Shown here piece by piece: positions 16,161-27,615 of a DNA stretch of 36,244 bases. The stretch is taken from the NCBI GenBank assembly GCA_040255215.1, contig JBDZUM010000028.1, positions 1 through 36,244 on the forward strand. The letters run 5' to 3'. The first letter of the stretch is position 1; every line of letters begins with the position of its first letter. The translations under genes and the position numbers were made by a program. This stretch comes from JAQSWP01 sp040255215. Lineage in GTDB: Bacteria; Pseudomonadota; Alphaproteobacteria; Reyranellales; JAQSWP01. The notes below the pieces were generated by a model. That model worked only from the letters and a program-made list of their open reading frames with translations. It had not been told where the DNA came from and did no database searches.

Positions 16161-16585
16161 GATCATGACGGAAAAACATGACGGCCCGGTGCTGGCGCTC
16201 GACGGCATCGTCCGCACCTTCCACCAGGGCGATCGCACGTTGGAGGTGCTGAAGGGCGCCAATCTCGTGCTGGCGCCGGGCGAAATCGTCGCGCTGGTCG
16301 GCCAGTCGGGTGCCGGCAAGTCGACCTTGCTACACATAGCGGGGCTGCTCGAGCGGCCCGACGGCGGCGAGATTCGCCTCAACGGCGTTCGCTGCAACGA
16401 TCTCGACGATGGCGGCCGCACCGAGATGCGGCGACGGACCATCGGCTTCGTCTATCAGCACCANNNNNNNNNNNNNNNNNNNNNNNNNNNNNNNNNNNNN
16501 NNNNNNNNNNNNNNNNNNNNNNNNNNNNNNNNNNNNNNNNNNNNNNNNNNNNNNNNNNNNNNNCGGCGTGCTGCGGCAGGATTGA
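16153..16585 (+). CDS. lolD: lipoprotein-releasing ABC ATPase LolD (interrupted by assembly gap)
   Basis: ATPase of the Lol transporter. About 103 N-terminal residues are readable: Walker A GQSGAGKST at residues 50-58 (counting from 16153) and the Q-loop RRRTIGFVYQH just before the gap. The ABC signature, Walker B and H-loop fall in the N run. After the gap one frame reads GVLRQD then stop (16565-16585), which fits a LolD C-terminus and is inferred. The start could be 16153, overlapping the lolE stop by eight bases, or 16165. A usual LolD has about 225-235 residues, so about 350 bases are missing, not 100. Confidence 0.85.
16464..16563. other. assembly gap of exactly 100 N
   Basis: A run of 100 unknown bases inside lolD. 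The round length is the placeholder commonly used for scaffold gaps of unknown size. For the downstream remnant to be in frame with the upstream part, the true length must be a multiple of three, so 100 cannot be right if that remnant belongs to lolD. Confidence 0.97.
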
Positions 16586-16631
16586 AGGGGCGACTTTCCA
16601 CAGGCGGCCATGCCATGGTCGCCTTGGAACA

Positions 16632-20075
<3,444 letters not shown>

Positions 20076-20260
20076 ACAATTATTTCAATGCGCTAACCGG
20101 CCCTGTTGGGCTCTTGCTTTCCCCAGCGGAAATCCTTACAAACACGCCCACTTCGCACGCGGGTCTGCGACCAAAGGGGAGAAATCCCGGCGGTCGTTCC
20201 GGTGTCCGGATTTCCTGGACCAATCCCGCGGAGGCACAACCGGAGAAAGGAAAACGCATC
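20076..20260 (+). promoter_or_regulatory. rpsB leader region
   Basis: 185 bases without a gene before rpsB. A weak promoter-like pair TTGCTT (20114-20119) and TTACAA (20136-20141) has a 16-base spacer. Downstream, small hairpins can form, such as TCCGG/CCGGA with loop TGT (20198-20210). The length suggests a structured mRNA leader, possibly for feedback by S2, but I recognise no named leader motif. The ribosome site GGAGAAAGG lies near 20242. Confidence 0.35.
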
Positions 20261-21058
20261 ATGGCGATGCCGTCGTTCACCATGCGCCAGCTTCTCGAAG
20301 CCGGCGTCCATTTCGGCCACCACACCCGCCGCTGGAACCCCAAGATGAAGCCGTACCTGTTCGGGGTGCGAAATGGGGTCCATATCATCGACCTGACCCA
20401 GACCGTGCCGCTGCTGCAGCGCGCCATGGAAGCGGTGCGCGATACGGTGGCGCAGAACGGCCGCGTCCTGTTCGTCGGCACCAAGAACCAGGCTTCCGAC
20501 CTGATCGCCGACGCCGCCAGGCGTTGCGGCCAGTACTACGTCAACCACCGCTGGCTGGGCGGCATGCTGACCAACTGGCAGACCATCTCGGTCTCGATCA
20601 AGCGTCTGCGCGAGCTCGACGAGAAGCTGGGTGGCGACCTGATCGGCCTGACCAAGAAGGAAACCCTGCAGCTCAGCCGCGAGCGCGACAAGCTCGAGCG
20701 CGCGATGGGCGGCATCAAGGAAATGGGCGGCGTGCCCAACCTGCTGTTCGTCATCGACACGGTGAAGGAAGACATCGCCATCCTCGAGGCGCGCAAGCTC
20801 GGCATTCCGGTCGTCGCGGTGCTCGACAGCAACTCCGATCCGGAAGGCATCAGCTTCCCGATTCCGGGCAATGACGACGCCATCCGCGCCATCTCGCTCT
20901 ATCTCGAGCTGATCTCCGGCGCGGTGCTGGAAGGCATCCAGAAGGAGATGGGCGCCGCCGGCGTCGATCTCGGCGCCCAGGCCGACGTGCCGGCCGAAGC
21001 GCTGCCGGAAGAGGCCGCCGCCGAGCAAGCGCCGGCCGCCGAAGCCGCCAGCGCCTGA
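20261..21058 (+). CDS. rpsB: 30S ribosomal protein S2
   Basis: Ribosomal protein S2 (265 residues) of the small subunit. The start MAMPSFTMRQLLEAGVHFGH is conserved, with HTRRWNPKMKPYLFG and the later VIDTVKEDIAILEARKLGIP also typical. An acidic alanine-rich tail follows residue 240. An open frame extends upstream to 20114, but 20261 has the GGAGAAAGG site and the family N-terminus. It is followed by tsf, pyrH and frr in the classic order. Confidence 0.98.
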   Translation: MAMPSFTMRQLLEAGVHFGHHTRRWNPKMKPYLFGVRNGVHIIDLTQTVPLLQRAMEAVRDTVAQNGRVLFVGTKNQASDLIADAARRCGQYYVNHRWLGGMLTNWQTISVSIKRLRELDEKLGGDLIGLTKKETLQLSRERDKLERAMGGIKEMGGVPNLLFVIDTVKEDIAILEARKLGIPVVAVLDSNSDPEGISFPIPGNDDAIRAISLYLELISGAVLEGIQKEMGAAGVDLGAQADVPAEALPEEAAAEQAPAAEAASA

Positions 21059-21074
21059 CGCAAATCCGGCCGAC

Positions 21075-21101
21075 GCCGTCCGCTGCCTTGCGGCGGACGG
21101 C
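21075..21101 (+). terminator. intergenic hairpin between rpsB and tsf
   Basis: A perfect 9-bp stem GCCGTCCGC/GCGGACGGC (21075-21083 with 21093-21101) lies in the 116-base gap after rpsB. No T-run follows, so it may attenuate transcription, mark an RNA processing point or stabilise the rpsB mRNA end. Confidence 0.45.
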
Positions 21102-21174
21102 GCCGCCCGAGGGCCGCCAGCGGATTCCGCCGGCCCGAATGCCATTCATCGATATCTGGAAGAGGACCACGCCC

Positions 21175-22101
21175 ATGGCCGAGATCACTGCTGCGCTTGT
21201 CAAGGAACTGCGCGAGAAGTCCGGCGCCGGCATGATGGACTGCAAGAAGGCGCTGACCGAGAACGGCGGCGACATCGAGCAGGCGATCGACTGGCTGCGA
21301 AAGAAGGGCCTGTCGGCCGCCGCCAAGAAGGCCGGTCGAGTCGCCGCCGAAGGCCTCGTCGCCGTAGCCAGCGACGGCCCGCGCGCGGCAATCGTCGAGG
21401 TCAATGCCGAGACCGATTTCGTCGCCCGCAACGCCCAGTTCCAGGCCTATGCCGCCGCCGTCGCCACCCTGGCGCTGCAGGCCGGCGACAGCGTCGAGAC
21501 GCTGCAGGCCGCAGCCTATCCAGGCACCGGCCGCAACGTGCAGGAAGAACTGACCCATCTGGTCGCCACCATCGGCGAGAACATGTCGCTGCGCCGCGTG
21601 CGCCAGCTTGCCGTCAAGCAGGGTGCGGTCGCCAGCTACGTGCACAATGCCGTGGCGCCGAACGCCGGCAAGATCGGCGTGCTGGTGGCGCTGGAATCGG
21701 CCGGCGATGCCGCCAAGCTGGTCGCGCTCGGCAAGCAGATCGCCATGCACGTCGCGGCCACCAACCCGCAGTCGCTGACCACGGCGGATCTCGATCCGGC
21801 CGCCATCGACCGCGAGCGCTCGGTGCTCGAAGAGCAGGCGCGCGCCTCGGGCCGGCCGCCGGAAGTCATCGCCAAGATGGTCGAGGGCCGTCTGCGCAAG
21901 TTCTACGAGGAAGTCGTGCTCAGCGAGCAGGTCTTCGTCGTCGATGGCGAGAACAAGGTCTCCAAGGTGGTCGAGAACGCCACCAAGGAAATCGGCGCCC
22001 CGGTCAAGCTGGCGGGCTTCGTCCGCTTCGCGCTGGGCGAGGGCATCGAGAAGAAATCCGAGGATTTCGCCGCCGAAGTTGCCGCCCAGCTGCGCGCCTG
22101 A
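21175..22101 (+). CDS. tsf: elongation factor Ts
   Basis: Nucleotide exchange factor for EF-Tu (308 residues). The N-terminal UBA-like domain (ITAALVKELREKSGAGMMDC) and the EF-Tu-contacting signature ETDFVARN are visible, followed by the two core subdomains ending LAGFVRFALGEGIEKK. Length is normal for the class. The frame is open from 21088, but the ATG at 21175 follows GGAAGAGGA and starts the conserved sequence. Confidence 0.98.
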   Translation: MAEITAALVKELREKSGAGMMDCKKALTENGGDIEQAIDWLRKKGLSAAAKKAGRVAAEGLVAVASDGPRAAIVEVNAETDFVARNAQFQAYAAAVATLALQAGDSVETLQAAAYPGTGRNVQEELTHLVATIGENMSLRRVRQLAVKQGAVASYVHNAVAPNAGKIGVLVALESAGDAAKLVALGKQIAMHVAATNPQSLTTADLDPAAIDRERSVLEEQARASGRPPEVIAKMVEGRLRKFYEEVVLSEQVFVVDGENKVSKVVENATKEIGAPVKLAGFVRFALGEGIEKKSEDFAAEVAAQLRA

Positions 22102-22255
22102 AGCCGGATTTCCCTGTCCGGCCGTGGCTTTGACACGGTCGGCAGGGTGGCGGGTGCGTCTCGATCGTGTATGATGCCCGCCCGACGATCCTGATCGCGC
22201 CGCGGGCCGCGAGGTCCGGGTGCGGCCCAACGCCAGAGCCCAAGAGACCCGAAGA
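22102..22255 (+). promoter_or_regulatory. tsf-pyrH intergenic region with hairpin
   Basis: A 6-bp hairpin GCCGGA/TCCGGC (22103-22122, loop of eight) directly follows the tsf stop but has no T-run. A consensus -35 hexamer TTGACA (22130-22135) and a good -10-like TATGAT (22170-22175) both occur, but 34 bases apart, so they cannot form one normal promoter. An internal promoter for pyrH is possible but not shown. Confidence 0.3.
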
Positions 22256-22981
22256 ATGTCCGCCGCTCCCGTCTTTCGCCGCGTCCTGTTGAAACTGTCC
22301 GGCGAAGGACTGATGGGGAAGAAGGATTACGGTCTCGATCCCCAGATGCTGTCGATGGTGGCGGAGGAAATCCGCACCGTCCACGCGCTCGGCGTCCAGG
22401 TCTGCATCGTCATCGGCGGTGGCAACATCTATCGCGGCGTCTCCGGCGCCGCTGCCGGCATGGACCGCGCCAGCGCCGACTATATGGGCATGCTGGCCAC
22501 CGTCATCAATTCGCTGGCGGTGCAGAACACGCTGGAGCGGATCGGCCTGCAGACCCGCGTCGTCTCCGCCATCCCGATGACCACCGTGTGCGAACCCTAT
22601 ATCCGCCGCCGCGCCGTGCGGCACATGGAAAAGGGACGGGTGGTGATCTTCGCCGCCGGCACCGGCAATCCGTTCTTCACCACCGATACCGCCGCCGCCC
22701 TGCGCGCCGCCGAAATGGGCTGCGACGCGCTGCTCAAGGGCACCCAGGTCGACGGCGTCTATTCCGACGATCCGCGCACCAACAAGACCGCCCAGCGCTA
22801 CGACCGGCTGACCTACATGGACGTGCTGTCGCGTGACCTCAAGGTCATGGACGCCTCGGCCATTTCCCTGGCGCGCGAGAACCGCATACCGATCGTGGTC
22901 TTTTCGCTGCATAATCCCGGCGCCTTCGCCCAGGTGATGCGCGGCGAGGGGCTGTTTACCATCATCACCGACGAGGCTTAG
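22256..22981 (+). CDS. pyrH: UMP kinase
   Basis: Bacterial UMP kinase (241 residues, amino-acid-kinase fold) making UDP from UMP in pyrimidine nucleotide synthesis. Visible marks are RVLLKLSGEGLMG near the N-terminus, VIGGGNIYRGV for phosphate binding, VIFAAGTGNPFFTTDTAAALRA and the ATP-site region LKGTQVDGVYSDDPR. The start at 22256 fits the family; an upstream in-frame ATG at 22220 would add twelve unlikely residues. The stop is three bases before frr. Confidence 0.97.
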   Translation: MSAAPVFRRVLLKLSGEGLMGKKDYGLDPQMLSMVAEEIRTVHALGVQVCIVIGGGNIYRGVSGAAAGMDRASADYMGMLATVINSLAVQNTLERIGLQTRVVSAIPMTTVCEPYIRRRAVRHMEKGRVVIFAAGTGNPFFTTDTAAALRAAEMGCDALLKGTQVDGVYSDDPRTNKTAQRYDRLTYMDVLSRDLKVMDASAISLARENRIPIVVFSLHNPGAFAQVMRGEGLFTIITDEA

Positions 22982-22984
22982 ACC

Positions 22985-23542
22985 ATGGCTCAACCCGATC
23001 TGAGCGCGCTGGAGAAGCGCATGGACGGCGCGCTGGACGCGCTGAAGAAGGAATTTTCCGGCCTGCGCACCGGCCGCGCTTCCGCCAGCCTGCTCGAACC
23101 GATCCATGTCGACGCCTATGGCAGTTCGATGCCGCTGACCCAGGTCGGCACCATCAGCGTGCCCGAACCGCGCATGCTCACTGTGCAGGTTTGGGACAAG
23201 GCCTTGGTGTCGCATGTCGACAAGGCGATCCGCGAGGCCGGCCTCGGCCTCAATCCGATGGCCGACGGCCAGCTGGTGCGCGTACCGATTCCGGCGCTGA
23301 ACGAGGAGCGCCGCAACGAGCTGAAGAAGATCGCGCACAAGTACACGGAGCAGGCCCGCGTCGCCGTGCGCAACGTGCGCCGCGACGGCATGGAAATGCT
23401 GAAGAAGATGGAGAAGGACGGCAATCTGTCCCAGGACGACCATCGCAAGGTCGCCGACAAGGTGCAGCAGATGACTGACGCGCACATCAAGAAGATCGAC
23501 GAAGCGCTGGCGCAAAAGGAAGGGGAAATCACCCAGGTCTGA
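22985..23542 (+). CDS. frr: ribosome recycling factor
   Basis: RRF (185 residues) splits post-termination ribosomes with EF-G. The three-helix domain I and the small domain II are recognisable from FSGLRTGRASASLLEPIHVD, QVGTISVPEPRMLTVQVWD and the C-terminal LSQDDHRKVADKVQQMTD. Length is exactly typical. It starts three bases after the pyrH stop and ends two bases before uppS. Confidence 0.98.
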   Translation: MAQPDLSALEKRMDGALDALKKEFSGLRTGRASASLLEPIHVDAYGSSMPLTQVGTISVPEPRMLTVQVWDKALVSHVDKAIREAGLGLNPMADGQLVRVPIPALNEERRNELKKIAHKYTEQARVAVRNVRRDGMEMLKKMEKDGNLSQDDHRKVADKVQQMTDAHIKKIDEALAQKEGEITQV

Positions 23543-23544
23543 CG

Positions 23545-24279
23545 ATGGAAGCAGCCCGCACCGCCTCGGGGCCAGACGCCCTGCCGCTGCACGTTGCCAT
23601 CATCATGGACGGCAACGGACGCTGGGCGATGTCGCGCGGACTGCCGCGCACGGCGGGCCATCGTCAGGGCGCCGAGGCGCTGAAACGCACGGTCCAGGGC
23701 GCCGGCGAACTTGGCATCAGGCACCTGACCCTGTTCGGCTTCTCGTCGGAGAACTGGAAGCGACCGGCTTCCGAGGTTTCCGACCTCATGGGACTGTTGC
23801 GCCACTACCTGCGCACGGAACTGAAGGAGCTGGAACGCAACGGCGCTCGTCTGCGCGTCGTCGGCGAACGCCAGGGGCTGGCCGAAGACATCGTCCGCCT
23901 GATCGACGAAGCCGAGGAGCGTACGCGCGGGCTGACCCGCATCTTCGTCAACATCGCCATCAACTACGGCTCGCGCGCCGAGCTGGTGCGGGCCGCGCGA
24001 CTGCTGGCGCAGTCGGTCCGCGACGGCGCGCTCGATCCGGCGGCGATCGACGAGGCGGCAGTCTCGCGCTGCCTTTTGACCGCCGACATTCCCGATCCCG
24101 ATCTCGTCATCCGCACCAGCGGCGAACAGCGCCTGAGCAACTTCCTGCTCTGGCAATCGGCCTATGCCGAGCTGATGTTCGTCGACACGCTGTGGCCGGA
24201 TTTCGGCAAGTCCCATCTCGAAGCCGCTCTGGCCGACTATGCCCGACGCGAACGCCGATACGGCGCCGTCTCCGCCTAA
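23545..24279 (+). CDS. uppS: isoprenyl transferase (undecaprenyl diphosphate synthase)
   Basis: Cis-prenyltransferase (244 residues) making the C55 lipid carrier for peptidoglycan and other surface polymers. The active-site motif VAIIMDGNGRWAMSRGLPR places the catalytic aspartate at D22. LFGFSSENWKRP and the C-terminal DLVIRTSGEQRLSNFLLWQ with AYAEL complete the family signature. It overlaps the next gene, cdsA, by 41 bases in another frame. Confidence 0.96.
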   Translation: MEAARTASGPDALPLHVAIIMDGNGRWAMSRGLPRTAGHRQGAEALKRTVQGAGELGIRHLTLFGFSSENWKRPASEVSDLMGLLRHYLRTELKELERNGARLRVVGERQGLAEDIVRLIDEAEERTRGLTRIFVNIAINYGSRAELVRAARLLAQSVRDGALDPAAIDEAAVSRCLLTADIPDPDLVIRTSGEQRLSNFLLWQSAYAELMFVDTLWPDFGKSHLEAALADYARRERRYGAVSA

Positions 24280-24943
24280 GGCGCGCGGCTTCGCGCAGCT
24301 CGGCCTTCGCGTCGTATCCGGCCTGGTGCTGGGATGCGTGGCGGGGCTGGCGGCTTGGCAGGGCTTTCCCTGGTACGACCTGCTGGTCGGACTGGCCGCC
24401 GCCCTGGCCTTCGCCGAATGGCGTCGCCTTACGGGCGGCTGGCGCCGACCGGGCTGGCTGCTGGGTGGGCTGGTCTATCTCGGTGCGCCGGTCGCCGCCC
24501 TGCTGTGGTTGCGGCACGATCCGGAATGGGGGCTGGCGACGGCGCTGTGGCTGTTCGCCACGGTGGCGGCGATCGATACCGGCGCCTATTTCGCCGGCAA
24601 GACCATTGGCGGGCCTAAACTGGCGCCGCTGATCAGCCCGAACAAGACCTGGGCAGGTCTGGCCGGTGCGGTTGCGGCGGCTGCGCTGTGCGGCCTCATT
24701 GCGGCCATGATTCTTGGCACCCATATTCCGACGGCGGTGCTGTTCAGCATGGTGCTGGCGCCGGTGGCGCAGATCGGCGACATCGGCGAGTCAGCGGTAA
24801 AGAGGTATTTCGGGGTGAAGGACAGCGGCTCCATCCTGCCTGGCCACGGCGGCATTCTCGACCGCATCGACGGGCTCGTCGTCGCGGCGGCGTTCGTCGC
24901 GGCCGTTCGTCTGCTCGGCGGAGGAGCGATGCCATGGCGCTGA
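24239..24943 (+). CDS. cdsA: phosphatidate cytidylyltransferase
   Basis: CDP-diacylglycerol synthase (234 residues), an integral membrane enzyme supplying all phospholipid synthesis. The C-terminal signature is complete: SAVKRYFGVKDSGSILPGHG, then GILDRIDGL. Several hydrophobic segments precede it. At 234 residues it is somewhat shorter than common forms. Starting at the ATG at 24239 gives a 41-base overlap with uppS; a later start would remove part of the first membrane segment. Its end overlaps the dxr start by ten bases. Confidence 0.92.
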   Translation: MPDANADTAPSPPKARGFAQLGLRVVSGLVLGCVAGLAAWQGFPWYDLLVGLAAALAFAEWRRLTGGWRRPGWLLGGLVYLGAPVAALLWLRHDPEWGLATALWLFATVAAIDTGAYFAGKTIGGPKLAPLISPNKTWAGLAGAVAAAALCGLIAAMILGTHIPTAVLFSMVLAPVAQIGDIGESAVKRYFGVKDSGSILPGHGGILDRIDGLVVAAAFVAAVRLLGGGAMPWR

Positions 24944-26157
24944 CGGGGAATATCCGTCCGGCCGCGCAGCCACGCCCGCGTCGCGTCGCCATTCTCGGTT
25001 CGACCGGCTCGGTGGGCTGCAACACCGTCGATCTCATCGAACGCAATCGCGATGCCTTCGTCGTCGAGGCGCTGACGGCCAATGCCAACGTCGAATTGCT
25101 GGCCGACCAGGCGCGCCGCCTGCGCGCGCGCTTTGCCGTCGTCGCCGATCCCTCTCGTTACCGCGCCCTGAAGGACGCGCTGGCCGGGACCGATGTCGAG
25201 ACCGCCGCCGGTCCCGAAGCCCTGATCGAAGCGGCGAGCCGGCCGGCGGAGTGGGTGATGGCGGCGATCGTCGGCGCCGCCGGCCTCGCGCCCACCCTGG
25301 CCGCGGCCCGTCGCGGCGCGGTGATCGGCCTGGCGAACAAGGAGGCGCTGGTCTGCGCCGGCGCTCTGGTGATGCAGTCGATCCGCGAGTCCAGCGGTAC
25401 GTTGCTGCCGGTCGACAGCGAACATTCCGCGATCTTCCAGGTGTTCGATTTCGAACGGCCCGAACAGATCGGCCGCATCGTGCTGACTGCATCGGGTGGC
25501 CCGTTCCGCAACTGGAGCCTGGCCGATATGGCGGCGGCGACGCCGGAGCAGGCCGTGGCGCACCCCAACTGGGACATGGGCGCCAAGATATCGGTCGATT
25601 CGGCCACCATGATGAACAAGGGGCTGGAGCTGATCGAGGCCGCCCATCTGTTTCCCGTGCCGCATGAGCGCATCGAGATCGTCGTTCACCCGCAATCGGT
25701 GATCCATTCCATGGTCGGCTATGTCGACGGTTCGGTCCTGGCGCAGCTCGGCAGCCCCGACATGCGCACGCCGATCGGCTTCGCGCTGGCCTGGCCGCAG
25801 CGCATGGCGACGCCTGCCGAGCAGATCGATTTTACGCGCCTGTCGGCGCTCACCTTCGAGGCGCCGGACCCCGTGCGGTTTCCCGCGCTGCGCCTGGCGC
25901 GTGAGGCGCTGGAGGCGGGCGGCAGCGTGCCGACGGTGCTCAATGCCGCCAACGAAGTGGCGGTCGCGGCGTTTCTGGAAAAGCGCATCGGTTTCCTCGA
26001 CATCGCCCGCAGCGTCGAGGACACCTTGGCGCGGATGGCGGCCGAGCCGCGCATCGACGGTCCGCTGCGCACGCTCGAAGACGTCTTCGCGGTCGATGCC
26101 GACGCACGCCGGCGGGCGGCGGAGATCGTGCGGCGGCACGCGGCGGCGAATGTCTGA
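24934..26157 (+). CDS. dxr: 1-deoxy-D-xylulose 5-phosphate reductoisomerase
   Basis: Second enzyme of the MEP isoprenoid pathway (407 residues), converting DXP to MEP with NADPH. The nucleotide-binding VAILGSTGSVG is near residues 18-28. The metal ligands D161 and E163 lie in PVDSEHSAIFQ. KISVDSATMMNKGLELIE carries N228, K229 and E232. The start at 24934 follows GGAGGAG and overlaps the cdsA end. It feeds the isoprenoid precursors used by the neighbouring uppS. Confidence 0.97.
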   Translation: MALTGNIRPAAQPRPRRVAILGSTGSVGCNTVDLIERNRDAFVVEALTANANVELLADQARRLRARFAVVADPSRYRALKDALAGTDVETAAGPEALIEAASRPAEWVMAAIVGAAGLAPTLAAARRGAVIGLANKEALVCAGALVMQSIRESSGTLLPVDSEHSAIFQVFDFERPEQIGRIVLTASGGPFRNWSLADMAAATPEQAVAHPNWDMGAKISVDSATMMNKGLELIEAAHLFPVPHERIEIVVHPQSVIHSMVGYVDGSVLAQLGSPDMRTPIGFALAWPQRMATPAEQIDFTRLSALTFEAPDPVRFPALRLAREALEAGGSVPTVLNAANEVAVAAFLEKRIGFLDIARSVEDTLARMAAEPRIDGPLRTLEDVFAVDADARRRAAEIVRRHAAANV

Positions 26158-26169
26158 ACGGGTGGTGGT

Positions 26170-27582
26170 ATGGAAATCGTAGGCTGGGCGCTCAACAACA
26201 TCGTCCCGTTTCTGGTGATCATCACGTTGCTGGTCTTCGTGCATGAGATGGGGCATTTCCTGATCGCCCGCCGCTGCGGCGTGCGCGTCGAGGTCTTCTC
26301 GATCGGATTCGGGCCGGAGCTGTTCGGCTGGACCGGTCGCGACAGCGGCACGCGCTGGCGCGTCAGCGCCATCCCGCTCGGCGGCTACGTGAAGTTCTTC
26401 GGCGACGCCGACGCCGCCAGCGGTCCCACCGACCAATCGACGCTCAGCGTCGATCAACGGCAGTACAGCTTCCATGCCAAGCCGCTGTGGCAGCGCGCCG
26501 CCGTCGTCGCCGGCGGCCCGCTGGCCAATCTGCTCTTCGCGCTGGTCGCGCTGATGGTGCTGTTCATGATCGTCGGCCGCTCCTTCACACCGCCGGTCAT
26601 CGGCGTGGTCAATCCCGGCGGTGCGGCGGCCGAGGCCGGACTGCTGCCGAACGACCGCGTGCTGTCCGCTGATGGACGGTCGATCGAGAGTTTCGAGGAT
26701 CTGCTGCAGACCGCACAGATGAACCCCGGCATCGAGATACCGTTCAGCGTCTCGCGGGAGGGGCGCACGCTCGACATGACGGTCAAACCCGTGGCGCGCG
26801 ATCTGGTCGATCGGTTTGGCAACAGCCATCGCCTGGGCGATTTGGGGATAGCCAGCCTCAACAGCCTGCCGGTGATCGGCGGGGTGAATTCCGGCAGTGC
26901 CGCGGAGCGGGCCGGCATGCAGGCCGGCGATCGCATCGTTTCGGTCGCCGGAACGCCGGTCAACAGCTTCACCGGCCTGCGCGATGTGGTTATCGAGAAC
27001 CCAGGCACGCCGCTTGAGCTTGTCGTCGAGCGTGCAGGGGTACGACAGACGATTGTCGTGACGCCGACGCCGACGACGGCCGTCGACCCCGATGGCAAGC
27101 AGCGCGAAATCGGCCTGCTCGGCATTTCCAACGCCGTGGTCAGCGAACATCAGCGGCTTGGTCCGGGGCAGGCCCTGCTGCAGTCGGGCAAGCAGGTCGT
27201 CTACATGACCGAGACGATCTTCACCGTCATCAAGCAGATCATTCTCGGGCTGCGCCCGGCCAACGAGATCGGCGGGCCGCTGCGGATCGCCAAGGTATCG
27301 GGCGAGGCTTCCCAGATCGGCTGGGAGGCGGTGGTGATGCTGGTCATCGGCCTTTCGGTGACGCTGGGCGTCTTCAATCTGCTGCCGGTGCCGATGCTCG
27401 ACGGCGGCCATCTGGCCTTCTACGCCTACGAGGCGGTCCGTGGCCGGCCGCTCAGTTTGCGCGCCCAGGAATACGCTTTGCGGTTTGGCCTGTTTTTGGT
27501 TCTGTGCCTCGTAGTTTTCGCTACCTGGAACGACCTGGTGCTGCTAAAAGTAGGCGAACTGGTAGGAAAAATAGGGCAGTAG
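26170..27582 (+). CDS. rseP: RIP metalloprotease (RseP, site-2 protease)
   Basis: Intramembrane zinc protease (470 residues) of the inner membrane that cleaves membrane-bound regulators such as anti-sigma factors. The zinc motif HEMGH is at residues 25-29. The second metal motif NLLPVPMLDGG spans 403-413 with D411 as ligand. Two PDZ domains can be seen: about 137-215 (GVVNPGGAAAEAGLLPNDRV) and 220-305 (GGVNSGSAAERAGMQAGDRI). The PDZ pair explains why it is longer than the roughly 400-residue one-PDZ form. It lies 12 bases after dxr, ahead of bamA. Confidence 0.95.
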   Translation: MEIVGWALNNIVPFLVIITLLVFVHEMGHFLIARRCGVRVEVFSIGFGPELFGWTGRDSGTRWRVSAIPLGGYVKFFGDADAASGPTDQSTLSVDQRQYSFHAKPLWQRAAVVAGGPLANLLFALVALMVLFMIVGRSFTPPVIGVVNPGGAAAEAGLLPNDRVLSADGRSIESFEDLLQTAQMNPGIEIPFSVSREGRTLDMTVKPVARDLVDRFGNSHRLGDLGIASLNSLPVIGGVNSGSAAERAGMQAGDRIVSVAGTPVNSFTGLRDVVIENPGTPLELVVERAGVRQTIVVTPTPTTAVDPDGKQREIGLLGISNAVVSEHQRLGPGQALLQSGKQVVYMTETIFTVIKQIILGLRPANEIGGPLRIAKVSGEASQIGWEAVVMLVIGLSVTLGVFNLLPVPMLDGGHLAFYAYEAVRGRPLSLRAQEYALRFGLFLVLCLVVFATWNDLVLLKVGELVGKIGQ

Positions 27583-27615
27583 CCCAAGATGTTGTAAACC
27601 CGGATTGGGGGAAGC

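Noticed and set aside
22130..22175. TTGACA and TATGAT before pyrH as one promoter.
   Set aside because: The hexamers are 34 bases apart, about twice the normal spacing. Neither has a good partner at 16-18 bases.
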